Part shown: positions 1 through 7,627 of the stretch, piece by piece
How the letters are laid out: each line of letters opens with the position of its first letter
How positions within the stretch are numbered: the first letter of the stretch is position 1
From: Burkholderia latens
Lineage (GTDB): Bacteria > Pseudomonadota > Gammaproteobacteria > Burkholderiales > Burkholderiaceae
DNA length: 64,000 nt
Direction of reading: 5' to 3'
NCBI RefSeq assembly: GCF_902499045.1
Contig: NZ_CABVPL010000004.1
Span: 124,001 to 188,000 of the forward strand
The notes under the pieces: generated by a model
Seen by the model: only the letters and a program-made list of their open reading frames with translations
Told to the model about the DNA's origin: nothing
Databases searched by the model: none
Made by a program: the position numbers and the translations under genes

Positions 1-2
1 TA

Positions 3-299
3 GAGCTGTGCGATGACGTCTCAGACGCTGCCTTGATCTACGAGGTGGATGCGCTGATGCAGGCTATGACCACGTTACGGCCGCAGCGCGTCGGCGTGTT
101 ACTTCGCCATTGCCGAAGCATCAAAGCCAAGCGGCTGTTCCTGGCGTTGGCCGAGCGCCATCGGCATGCGTGGCTACCGCACGTGCCGCGGGATGGTGTC
201 GATCTGGGTCGGGGAAAGCGCGCGCTGGTGCCTGGCGGCCGCTTGCATCCGGTCTACCAGATCACCTTGCCGGGAGACCTCGATGAACACTTGGCTTGA
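3..299 (+). CDS. abiEi: AbiEi-type antitoxin, C-terminal part (5' end outside window)
   Basis: Likely type IV toxin-antitoxin antitoxin; AbiEi proteins repress their own promoter and counter the AbiEii nucleotidyltransferase. The frame is open to the left edge of the window, so only the last 98 residues are seen. A TTG at 33 is the first possible start inside the window, but the real start is probably further left. The visible tail has the family-like C-terminal pattern: a basic RSIKAKRLFLALAERH stretch, then VDLGRGKRALV and a closing YQITLP strand. The stop overlaps the start of the next gene by 17 bases, the coupling typical of abiE operons. Identification is by remembered family pattern; moderate confidence. 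Confidence 0.66.
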   Translation, partial: ELCDDVSDAALIYEVDALMQAMTTLRPQRVGVLLRHCRSIKAKRLFLALAERHRHAWLPHVPRDGVDLGRGKRALVPGGRLHPVYQITLPGDLDEHLA

Positions 300-1395
300 T
301 CACTGGGATCGGCGCTATACCGACCGCGTACGGCTGCTGGTCGAGATTCTGCCGGCGCTGGCGCAAGAGCCGCGCTTCGCGCTCAAAGGCGGTACGGCGA
401 TCAACCTATTCGAGCACGACCTGCCCCGGTTGTCTGTGGACATTGATCTGGCCTGGTTGCCGGTGCATGACTATGCCGAGGACGCAAGGCTCATCGCTGA
501 AGCGCTTGGGCGGCTGGCTGATGTGCTGCGCGCCCGGCCTCTGCAACTGCAGGTGCAATTGTCGGCAGGCGAGGGCGCAGGCGTCACGCGACTGGTGGCC
601 AGTCGCGGTCGTGCGCGCGTGCAGATCGAGACGACGCCGGTGATGCGCGGCACGGTGCATCCCGCGCGGAACATGGTGGTGCGCCCGAGGGTCGAGGAGG
701 CATTTGGCTTTGCTTCGGTGCAGGTGCTGCACTTCGCCGACCTTTATGCCGGCAAGCTGGCTGCGGCATTGTCGAGACAGCATCCGCGCGACCTTTTCGA
801 TGTCGGCTTGTTGCTGGAAGACGAGCGGGCGGATCAGGCGCTCTGGCGGACCTTTCTCGTCTACCTAACCTGCAGCCCGAAGCCTGCGTGGGAAATGCTG
901 GCGCCCCGCGTGCCTGCGGATTTCGCCGCGACCTTTGAAGCGCACTTCAGGGGGATGACGGCAGAGCCTGTCGAAGCCCAGGTCCTGCTGGACATCCATG
1001 AGCGCCTGCTGGCGCGTGTTGCCGGGTGGCTGGATGAGCCATCGTGCGCATTTCTGCGATCAGTGGAGGGTGAACGGCCGGACTTCGATCTGATCGGACT
1101 CCCGCACGCGGCCGGGCTGCCAGCCGTGCGACGCAAATTGCTCAACCTGGCCCAGCGCAGCGACGCCAAACGTGCGGCGGATCAGCCGTTATCGCGAGAA
1201 GCGAGTGTTCAAGGACCGCAGATGGCTGCGTTAGCAGAATTAACAGACACGATTAGCGTTGCAGCGGACGCCATTAGCACAAACTTCGAACTTCAACACC
1301 TGGCCAGTCTGGCAAGGCGACCAGTTTCCGCTATGACGGGCTGGGACGTAGAACGTCAATTAGCAGCACGCCGGCGGGCGGTGGCGGAACGGTAA
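283..1395 (+). CDS. abiEii: AbiEii-type nucleotidyltransferase toxin with foreign C-terminal tail
   Basis: Toxin partner of the preceding AbiEi-like gene; family members are nucleotidyltransferases that cause bacteriostasis when not countered. ATG 283 is chosen because the protein then begins MNTWLDHW, as in the family, and overlaps the antitoxin stop. Visible motifs: KGGTAIN at residues 35-41, the metal-binding SVDIDL with D53 and D55, and YAGKLAAAL followed by PRDLFD (K158, R169, D170, D173). Homologous sequence seems to end near residue 297, close to the usual family length of about 300. The remaining ~70 residues are translated from DNA that, in another frame, encodes Rhs protein. The original stop was therefore probably lost in a rearrangement. 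The catalytic part looks intact; whether the extended protein folds or is toxic is unknown. Confidence 0.72.
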   Translation: MNTWLDHWDRRYTDRVRLLVEILPALAQEPRFALKGGTAINLFEHDLPRLSVDIDLAWLPVHDYAEDARLIAEALGRLADVLRARPLQLQVQLSAGEGAGVTRLVASRGRARVQIETTPVMRGTVHPARNMVVRPRVEEAFGFASVQVLHFADLYAGKLAAALSRQHPRDLFDVGLLLEDERADQALWRTFLVYLTCSPKPAWEMLAPRVPADFAATFEAHFRGMTAEPVEAQVLLDIHERLLARVAGWLDEPSCAFLRSVEGERPDFDLIGLPHAAGLPAVRRKLLNLAQRSDAKRAADQPLSREASVQGPQMAALAELTDTISVAADAISTNFELQHLASLARRPVSAMTGWDVERQLAARRRAVAER

Positions 1396-1905
1396 CGACT
1401 TCCTACATCTGGTGTGGTCTGCATCCTTGCCAAGCAAGAGGCATCAGCAACGCCGTGACACGCGGCTACTACGCCGAGGGCGAATTCCAACCGGGTAGTC
1501 CGGCGCAATACGCCTATTACGCGCTCGATCAACTCGGATCAGGTCGACGGGCCTTTACAACCGGCAGTGCACCGGCTTACGACTACGATGCATACGGTGC
1601 CGCGTTGCAATCGAATCCGCCCTTGACCGACTACGGGTATGCGGGGATGTTCGCGAACGCGGATAGCGGTCTATACCTGACGATGTTCCGGGCCTACGAT
1701 CCCGTGTCGGGTCGATGGCTCTCACGCGATCCGATTGGCGAAACCAGCGTTTCGAGGGGGGAATCTGTACGCCTATGTTTCGGGCAATCCGGTAGGATTA
1801 AACGATCCACGCGGCTTGGACAATCCCGGGATGGGGCCATACAATCCATGGGATCCGCCAGGTCCGGGTTCCTGTAGCTCCGGGCCGGGTGAGCCTGGGC
1901 TGTAG
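1300..1905 (+). pseudogene. Rhs repeat protein, C-terminal core remnant
   Basis: Fragment of an Rhs/YD-repeat polymorphic toxin. In frame 3 it reads FRYDGLGRRTSIS, then YYALDQLGSGR and the conserved Rhs core end YGYAGMFANADSGLYLTMFRAYDPVSGRWLSRDPIGE. The usual following motif NLYAYVSGNPVGLNDPRGL is present only after a +1 shift: a run of six G at 1756-1761 would restore the frame if it were five. A TAG at 1903-1905 then ends the shifted frame. Upstream of about 1300 the Rhs homology stops (in-frame TAG at 1275), and the rest of the very large gene is missing. It is a double-broken remnant that still sits directly before its toxin tip. Confidence 0.82.
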
Positions 1906-1944
1906 CCGATTTGCCGGGAGTGTATCCTGAGCCCAGCGATTCGG

Positions 1945-2286
1945 ATGGCGTGGAGCGCCGCCAACGCGTTCCGTAACGCGGATAGCGCTGCTGACACAAG
2001 CTCACGCAATCTCATTATCGACGACAAAATCGCGCGGCAGATCGACGAGCGCGGGTGGACGGATAAAGAGGTTCAGGCGACCGTTGACGATGGCCCGGCA
2101 GGGACGACGATGGACAATCGGGGGGCATCGAAGACCCCGGATGGTATTCCCAGAAATGACCCGGCGACTGTGTATGGGTCACCGGATGGTTATTTCGTAG
2201 TAAATGACATAACTGGAGAAGTTGTCCAGGTGAGCGGGAAGAATGAGCCGACATGGATTCCCGATGGTCGGATAAAATGGAAATGA
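1945..2286 (+). CDS. Colicin-E5-like ribonuclease, detached Rhs C-terminal toxin
   Basis: Likely tRNA-cleaving toxin domain of the colicin E5 type. Residues 26-113 match the family pattern: DDKIARQIDERGW, then SKTPDGIPRNDPATVY, the YFVVND strand, GEVVQVS and a closing W-x-PDGRIKWK. Colicin E5 cuts the anticodon of queuosine-type tRNAs (Tyr, His, Asn, Asp); the same target here is inference. The domain lies in the same frame as the shifted Rhs tail and is separated from it only by the TAG at 1903. The ATG at 1945 would now be the start, but no clear ribosome binding site is seen. The domain looks complete while its delivery scaffold is broken, so this is an orphan toxin module held next to its immunity gene. 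Confidence 0.72.
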   Translation: MAWSAANAFRNADSAADTSSRNLIIDDKIARQIDERGWTDKEVQATVDDGPAGTTMDNRGASKTPDGIPRNDPATVYGSPDGYFVVNDITGEVVQVSGKNEPTWIPDGRIKWK

Positions 2287-2645
2287 ACACAATGAATATC
2301 GATCATCACCGCATATACGATTCATCGAATGATTTTTTCTCCCTTGCCGGCAGTATTGTGATGAAACTCACGACAGAAGCGGCAATCGCTGTTTGCGAGC
2401 AAGCAGCCCAACAAGGTTTGGTTGTCGCTCGAATTGAAGGTGGAATCTGGCGTAACCCCGGATTCGAAGCGAGAGTCGATTGTATTTGGGATGGCGCTGA
2501 TCCTCCTATTGATGTGGACACTGCCCAACGAAATAATCAAAGGGCAGCCGAGTTCATTCGGTCGGAGAGTCCTCCGCATGACGTTTTCTTGGTGACGGCC
2601 CCGCCGATGACAGGCTGGAAACCCAGACGGCGCGCCGATCCTTGA
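2283..2645 (+). CDS. Colicin-E5-type immunity protein
   Basis: Probable immunity protein that blocks the preceding ribonuclease. From residue 27 (ATG at 2361) it has a pattern resembling colicin E5 immunity protein: MKLTTEAAIAVCEQAAQQGL, a GGIWRNPGF turn, then an acidic region and a helix with NNQRAAEFI. The start at 2283 gives an ATGA overlap with the toxin stop and an SD-like GGA just upstream. The start at 2361 gives a 94-residue protein nearer the family length of about 83 residues, so the true start is open. Base composition is clearly lower in GC than the chromosome genes, as is common for Rhs tip and immunity pairs acquired by transfer. Confidence 0.65.
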   Translation: MNTMNIDHHRIYDSSNDFFSLAGSIVMKLTTEAAIAVCEQAAQQGLVVARIEGGIWRNPGFEARVDCIWDGADPPIDVDTAQRNNQRAAEFIRSESPPHDVFLVTAPPMTGWKPRRRADP

Positions 2646-3093
2646 CAATCTATGTTGTTCCTACGCGACGCTACCCCTAGATAAAGCATTGAAATCTAGT
2701 GGCGACCGAGATTGCAGAAAGCTCCGTCAGGACACGCTTTCTTTGGAACCTTATCACCTTGGCACGATTGGGTGCTCAAACTCAGGTTTCGCGCAACGCA
2801 CGATAGGTTCTGCCGACGTTGCAACGGAGTGTCGTGGGACTTGACACCGCCGACGCGACGCGGCGAAGTGACATTTTACTCGCACACGGCGACAACTTTT
2901 ATTTGGTCTCCGGCTGCGTGCTGCCCATGGCGATTCCGCGCAGAATCCTGCCGGCACCGGCCGAGCGGTAGGACGTTTGGCATTCCTCGAGGCGCGGCGC
3001 CGCCGCTTCGTGCCGGCGGCGAGATGAGGTGGTGACGACTTCATTTTCGTCTTGGGAAAGCGAACCCGTCGGCACATCGCGACGATCGCCGGA
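2646..3093. other. Intergenic region, no gene recognised
   Basis: This 448-base stretch separates the Rhs immunity gene from the cupin gene. It contains one copy (2765-2850) of the degenerate repeat described separately. The open frames in it have no recognisable protein pattern and are rejected as chance frames. No clear promoter was identified. Confidence 0.5.
2765..2850 (+). repeat. Dispersed degenerate repeat, copy A
   Basis: One of three related sequences in the window (others at 14527 and 27620). The 35-base core starts CGATTG, has CTCAAACT in the middle and ends CGCGCAACGC. It agrees with copy B at about 27 of 35 positions. Similarity continues to a shared TTGACACCGC near 2841-2850 that copy C lacks. 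No coding function or terminal duplication was recognised; it lies in a gene-free boundary. Confidence 0.6.
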
Positions 3094-3684
3094 TCAATTC
3101 AGCAGACACCAGATCGCGAGGAACGGCGCGTCGCCGGAGCGCATCGCATGCAGCGCGCCGCGCGGGTTGTAGATGCCGCCGCCGATCCCGGGATCGAACC
3201 ATGCGCCATTCTGCTGCCGGAATTCACCGGCGGTCATCAACACGTACGCTTCTTCCGGTGCATGGCCGTGATCGGGATATCGCACGTGGGGCATCATCAG
3301 CGAGAAGCCGAGTTGAATGTCGTCACGGCTTTCCGCACCGCCGGGCCCGCAGATCATCCCGTTCACGTGCCCATCGATGTAGTTCGGACTACCGTCCTTT
3401 CCGGACGTGCGGCGCGTCCAGCCGACTACCGGCTCCAGCGACCCGATCAGCCGCGCGACGGTGGCGAACGTCGGGTTCACGCGTGCGACGCCCTGAAGCG
3501 CCGGGCCGAGCCATTCGCATGCGGGGTAGCGCACTGCGTTGCGCATGCAGTTGTCCGACGGCTGCTGCAACCGTGCGAACACATGCGGTGCGAACGCGCG
3601 CGCGGCGGCGGGCAGCTTTTCGGACTGGAACAGTTCGCCGGCGATCCGGACGAAATCCGCGATGTGCTTCGGACGTTCATGCAT
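3094..3684 (-). CDS. Cupin protein of the DMSP-lyase (DddL/Q/W) family
   Basis: Likely metal-binding cupin of the dimethylsulfoniopropionate-lyase family, which in marine bacteria splits DMSP to dimethyl sulfide and acrylate. The C-terminal cupin has RYPDHGHAPEEAYV (H139, H141, E145, Y147) and a second motif with H179 in GALHAM, matching the family's metal and catalytic ligands. The N-terminal half is helical, as in DddQ. The start at 3684 is preferred over 3717 because an AGGGAG lies about 11 bases upstream. It is transcribed away from the betaine-type ABC transporter 600 bases to its right. A DMSP function in a soil Burkholderia is not assured; another osmolyte-like substrate is possible. 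Confidence 0.7.
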   Translation of the reverse strand: MHERPKHIADFVRIAGELFQSEKLPAAARAFAPHVFARLQQPSDNCMRNAVRYPACEWLGPALQGVARVNPTFATVARLIGSLEPVVGWTRRTSGKDGSPNYIDGHVNGMICGPGGAESRDDIQLGFSLMMPHVRYPDHGHAPEEAYVLMTAGEFRQQNGAWFDPGIGGGIYNPRGALHAMRSGDAPFLAIWCLLN

Positions 3685-4292
3685 GCTGCTTGCCGCTCCC
3701 TGAGTGATGTGGGCCAATCAGCGAAAGTCTAGGCAGAAACCTGCCGATGCGGGCGGCGAAAAAGCGTGGCCGGCTTGGCATCGGCCGCCATCTGCGTGCC
3801 GCGGTTGCCGTTCGGACCGTGGCCTGCCCGCTAACCGCACGGTCTTCACGGGCACTGCTCCGCCCGCGCCGACGCGGCGGGCCGCGATCATCACGTCCAA
3901 CGCCGCTCGCGCAGTCACGGGCCTGATTTATCGGTAGTTTCCCTTAAGTCCCCGTGTCGGGATTTTCCCCTACTGGACGCTTCCGCGCGCCACGCGCCGC
4001 TGGGCCAGCGTCCCCGCAAAATTCCGCAAAGCCGCACCGGCGTTGCGTTTCGCTTATTTCGCACCGTTTTGCGGCGATCAAGCCTTTTCGCCCCGAAACG
4101 ATGCATTACCAAAGGTATGGAAAAGCGCACAGAAAATGTATCTGGAGCGACGAAATTGGATTGATACGCTGCATTCACTGCATCAGCGCCGTCAACCACG
4201 CAGGAGCGGCATCGGGCCTACGCCATGGGGGCAATCGATGACGATTCAGACGAAGTTCGCGGCTTCCCTTACTAGTTAGTCGGGATGACAGA
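3685..4292. other. Divergent promoter region of cupin and ABC transporter
   Basis: This 608-base gene-free region lies between the leftward cupin gene and the rightward transporter operon. It should hold both promoters. The only symmetric element noticed is GGGA-TTT-TCCC at 3959-3969. The AT-richer part at 4080-4170 precedes the transporter. No open frame here is convincing. Confidence 0.45.
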
Positions 4293-5582
4293 ATGGCTCC
4301 AAATCTGACGTTTGCGCCGGGCGATGTACTGCCCCCCGGGGCAATCCACACCGGCGGTTCGCCGTCGATCGCCCGGTCGAGCATCGCAACCGGAACGGAC
4401 ATCCTGACCGTCAAGCGCCTGTCGAAGATTTTCGGTCCGAAACCCGAGCGTGCGATCGAGATGATGAAGCGCGGCGTCGGCCGCAACGAGATCTTCGCGG
4501 AAACCGGCAACATGGTTGCGGTCAACGACGTGAGCCTGAGCGTGCGCGCCGGCGAGATATTCGTGATCATGGGGCTGTCGGGTTCGGGGAAGTCGACGCT
4601 CGTGCGATTGCTGAACCGGCTGATCGAGCCGACGGCCGGGCAGGTCGTGCTCGAAGGCCGCGACATCGCGCCGATGTCGACGCCGGAACTGCGCGACGTC
4701 CGGCGCCAGAAGATGGCCATGGTGTTCCAGTCGTTCGCGCTGCTGCCGAACCGCACCGTGCTCGACAACATCGCGTACGGGCTCGAAGTCGCGGGGATCA
4801 GGAAGGCGCAGCGCTACGAGGTCGCGCGCGCGGCGCTGGAGCGCGTCGGCCTCGGCTCGTACGAGAAACTGCTGCCGAGCGAATTGTCCGGCGGCATGCA
4901 GCAGCGCGTGGGCCTCGCCCGCGCACTGGCGGTGAATCCGTCGGTGCTGCTGATGGACGAGGCATTCTCCGCGCTCGATCCGCTGATCCGCTTCGAAATG
5001 CAGAACGAGCTGCTGCGCCTGCAGAAGGAAGAGCAGCGCACGATCGTGTTCATCTCCCACGATATCGAGGAAGCCGTCAAGATCGGCGGCCGCATCGGCA
5101 TCATGAAGGACGGTTGCCTGATCCAGGTCGGCACGCCCGCCGAACTGATCCAGACGCCGGCCGACGCATATGTGCAGGACTTCTTCCGCAACGTCGACGT
5201 GTCGCGCTTCCTGAAGGCGTCGAGCATGATGACGCCGGTCGAGCGCGGGCTGCTCCGCTGCGATGCGCTCACGCCGTCCGACCGCTATCTGAACCAGCTG
5301 ATCGACAGCGGCGCGGAATGCGGCTACGTGTGCGACGAATCCGGCCGTTACCTTGGCTGCGTCACGCCCGCCACGCTGCACCGGTCCGGCACGAAGCCGA
5401 TTCGCGACGCATTCCTGAACGACTTCAACGCGGTGTCGATCGACACGGACCTGCATCGGCTCGCGTCGATCGCGCTGACGCAGCAGCACGACGTGCCGGT
5501 GACGGACGGAGTGGGACGACTAGCGGGCGTCGTGTCCTGCCGGACGATACTCAAGCAGATGATGCAACGGAGGGCAGCATGA
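4293..5582 (+). CDS. proV: Glycine betaine/proline-type ABC transporter ATP-binding subunit
   Basis: Cytoplasmic ATPase of an osmolyte importer (ProV/OpuAA type, 429 residues). Walker A GLSGSGKST at about 94-102, ABC signature LSGGMQQRV near 198-206 and Walker B LLMDEAFSALDP near 219-230 are intact. The preceding LSKIFG..., a long insert with RNEIF and MVAVNDVSL are typical of ProV rather than other ABC ATPases. The C-terminal ~130 residues look like the paired CBS region that senses ionic strength in ProV/OpuA. The stop overlaps the permease start by four bases (ATGA). Substrate may be glycine betaine, proline betaine, choline, carnitine or DMSP; sequence alone does not decide. Confidence 0.88.
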   Translation: MAPNLTFAPGDVLPPGAIHTGGSPSIARSSIATGTDILTVKRLSKIFGPKPERAIEMMKRGVGRNEIFAETGNMVAVNDVSLSVRAGEIFVIMGLSGSGKSTLVRLLNRLIEPTAGQVVLEGRDIAPMSTPELRDVRRQKMAMVFQSFALLPNRTVLDNIAYGLEVAGIRKAQRYEVARAALERVGLGSYEKLLPSELSGGMQQRVGLARALAVNPSVLLMDEAFSALDPLIRFEMQNELLRLQKEEQRTIVFISHDIEEAVKIGGRIGIMKDGCLIQVGTPAELIQTPADAYVQDFFRNVDVSRFLKASSMMTPVERGLLRCDALTPSDRYLNQLIDSGAECGYVCDESGRYLGCVTPATLHRSGTKPIRDAFLNDFNAVSIDTDLHRLASIALTQQHDVPVTDGVGRLAGVVSCRTILKQMMQRRAA

Positions 5583-6466
5583 ATTCGTCGGTGATCGGGA
5601 AGTTCGCGGAGAATTTCGTCAACTTTCTGTTTCTGCATTTCCGTGGCGGCTTCGACACGTTCTCCGCGGGCCTCGGCGCGGTCGTGAAGCTGCTCGAGGA
5701 CGGTCTCGCCGCCGTGCCGTTCATCGCGATGGTCGTGATCCTGGTGGGCCTCGCGCTGTGGCGCCGCGGCGTCGTGTTTTCGATCTTCGTCGGTTGCGCG
5801 CTGCTCGTCATCCAGTACATGGGCCTGTGGGCGCAGACGGTGTCGACCCTCGCGCTCGTCACCGCGGCGACGGTCTTCAGCCTCGTGATCGGTGTGCCGC
5901 TCGGCATCTGGGGTGCGCGCAACGACCGGATCGGCATGATCCTGCGCTCGCTGCTCGACTTCATGCAGACGATGCCTGCGTTCGTGTACCTGATCCCGGC
6001 CGTGATCCTGTTCGGGCTCGGACGCGTGCCGGCGGTGATCGCGACGATCGTGTTCGCGATGCCGCCCGTCGTGCGGCTGACGACGCTCGGCATCAGGCAG
6101 GTCCGCGAGGAACTGATCGAAGCCGGCCGTTCGTTCGGCAGCACCGACTGGCAGCTGCTGTGGAAGATCCAGCTGCCGAACGCATTGCCGTCGATCATGG
6201 CCGGAGTGAACCAGACGATCATGATGGCGCTGTCGATGGTGGTGGTCGCGTCGATGATCGGCGCGGGCGGCCTCGGCGAATACGTGTTGAGCGGGATCCA
6301 GCGTCTCGACATCGGGATCGGCTTCGAAGGTGGGCTCGGCGTCGTGCTGCTCGCGATCGTGCTGGATCGCCTGACCGAGAGCTTCGGCGTGAAGGCGAAG
6401 AAGAAGGTGAAGCGGCCGCTCGCGCGTGCCGGCAAGGCAGGGCCGCGCGGCACGGCACGGACCTGA
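5579..6466 (+). CDS. proW: Glycine betaine/proline-type ABC transporter permease
   Basis: Inner-membrane permease of the same importer (295 residues). The start ATG overlaps the ATPase stop and has a good GGAGGG eight bases upstream. Several hydrophobic segments are visible, and the binding-protein-dependent permease loop is clear: EELIEAGRSFGSTDWQLLWKIQLP near residues 178-202, the EAA motif that contacts the ATPase. The N-terminal ~60 residues form a FVNFLFLHFRGGFD... leader as in ProW. The basic C-terminus (KAKKKVKR) is probably cytoplasmic. A 153-base gap separates it from the binding protein gene. Confidence 0.88.
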   Translation: MNSSVIGKFAENFVNFLFLHFRGGFDTFSAGLGAVVKLLEDGLAAVPFIAMVVILVGLALWRRGVVFSIFVGCALLVIQYMGLWAQTVSTLALVTAATVFSLVIGVPLGIWGARNDRIGMILRSLLDFMQTMPAFVYLIPAVILFGLGRVPAVIATIVFAMPPVVRLTTLGIRQVREELIEAGRSFGSTDWQLLWKIQLPNALPSIMAGVNQTIMMALSMVVVASMIGAGGLGEYVLSGIQRLDIGIGFEGGLGVVLLAIVLDRLTESFGVKAKKKVKRPLARAGKAGPRGTART

Positions 6467-6619
6467 CGGACACGGCAGTCGAAGATCATTGAAGGACGAT
6501 GAAGCGCCGCGTCCACGGTGCCGCGGCGGAACGGGTGTAGCAGTGCGTGGAGACCGGAAACGCCGATCGAAGGCGTTCCTCACCTTTGAAAGACTCGCGT
6601 GATTAAAAAGGAGTACTAG

Positions 6620-7501
6620 ATGAATGCCCATACGTTCAAGTCGCTTCTGGCGAAACTTGCAATATCGACGGTGGTCGCCTGCAGCGCAGGTGTGGGCGCC
6701 GCGGCGGCGGCAGAGCCGGTCAAGATAGCGGTCACCAACTGGGCGGACGTGCTCGCGGTGGCCAACGTCGCGAAGTACGTGCTCGAGACGCAGCTCAAGC
6801 AGCCGGTGCAGTTCGTGCAGGCCGACATCGGCATCCAGTACCAGGGCGTCGCGCGCGGCGATCTCGACATCATGGTCGGCGGATGGCTGCCGGTCACGCA
6901 CGGCGCGTACTACGCGAAGTACAAGAACGACCTGGATGATGTGGGCGTTATCTACACCGGCGGCAAGAACGGCTGGGCCGTGCCGACCTACGTTCCGGAA
7001 TCGGTGCTGTCGTCGATCGCCGACCTGAACAAGCCGGAGGTCAAGAGCAAGCTGAACGGCACGATCCAGGGCATCGAACCGGGCGGCGGCCTGATGCAGG
7101 CGTCGGAGAGGACGATCAAGGGCTACAGCCTGGACGGCTACACCCTCCAGGCGTCGAGCGAGGCCGGGATGCTGGCCAGCGTGTCACGTGCGTACCAGTC
7201 GAAGCAGTGGATCGTCGCGACGGTCTGGAGCCCGCACTGGCTGTTCCAGAAGTGGCAGATGCGGTACCTGAAGGACCCGAAGGGCACGCTGGGCGGTGAA
7301 GAGCAGATCCACGCGTTCGCGTCGAAGAAGTTCGCGAGCAAGTTTCCGCGCGCCGACGTGTTTTTCAAGCACCTGAAGCTGACGCTGGCCGACGTCGAGG
7401 CGATCGAGTTCGAAGGCAACAGTACGAACGACTACGCGAGCGCCGCGAAGAAGTTCGTCGACGCCCATCCGGAGAAGCTGAAGGCCTGGCTGCAGCAGTA
7501 A
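6620..7501 (+). CDS. proX: Periplasmic quaternary-amine-binding protein
   Basis: Substrate-binding protein of the importer (OpuAC/ProX family, 293 residues). It begins with a signal peptide (basic NAHTFKSLLAKL, hydrophobic ISTVVACSAGVGAAAA, likely cleavage after AAA near residue 31). Mature motifs include KIAVTNWADVLAVANVAKYVLE, DIMVGGWLPVTH and, later, TVWSPHWLFQKW, whose tryptophans fit the aromatic box that holds quaternary ammonium groups. AAGGAG lies nine bases before ATG 6620. The gap after proW may carry its own promoter or a processing site so that binding protein is made in excess, as is usual for such systems. Confidence 0.86.
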   Translation: MNAHTFKSLLAKLAISTVVACSAGVGAAAAAEPVKIAVTNWADVLAVANVAKYVLETQLKQPVQFVQADIGIQYQGVARGDLDIMVGGWLPVTHGAYYAKYKNDLDDVGVIYTGGKNGWAVPTYVPESVLSSIADLNKPEVKSKLNGTIQGIEPGGGLMQASERTIKGYSLDGYTLQASSEAGMLASVSRAYQSKQWIVATVWSPHWLFQKWQMRYLKDPKGTLGGEEQIHAFASKKFASKFPRADVFFKHLKLTLADVEAIEFEGNSTNDYASAAKKFVDAHPEKLKAWLQQ

Positions 7502-7518
7502 GGCCGCGCGCCGGCCAT

Positions 7519-7545
7519 GCGGATGGCGCGATTCGCGCCGTCCGC
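7519..7545 (+). terminator. GC-rich hairpin after the binding-protein gene
   Basis: A 12-base-pair stem (one G-T pair) with loop ATT lies 18 bases after the proX stop. There is no U run, so it may be an mRNA-end stabiliser or an attenuating hairpin before glyA rather than a classical terminator. Confidence 0.4.
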
Positions 7546-7627
7546 GCAAGCCGCGCGCGCCGGCCTTGCAGTGTGCGCTGCATGGAATCCACGCAGCACG
7601 TAACGAATCGCGTCGCGGAGTCACCCA

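Noticed and set aside
2712-3035. 107-codon plus-strand frame after the immunity gene
   Set aside because: No binding site or family pattern; it runs through repeat copy A and shares only the repeat-derived peptide with the other copies.
5348-6901. 517-codon minus-strand frame opposite the transporter genes
   Set aside because: Composition is typical of antisense frames in high-GC DNA and it spans three clear genes on the other strand.
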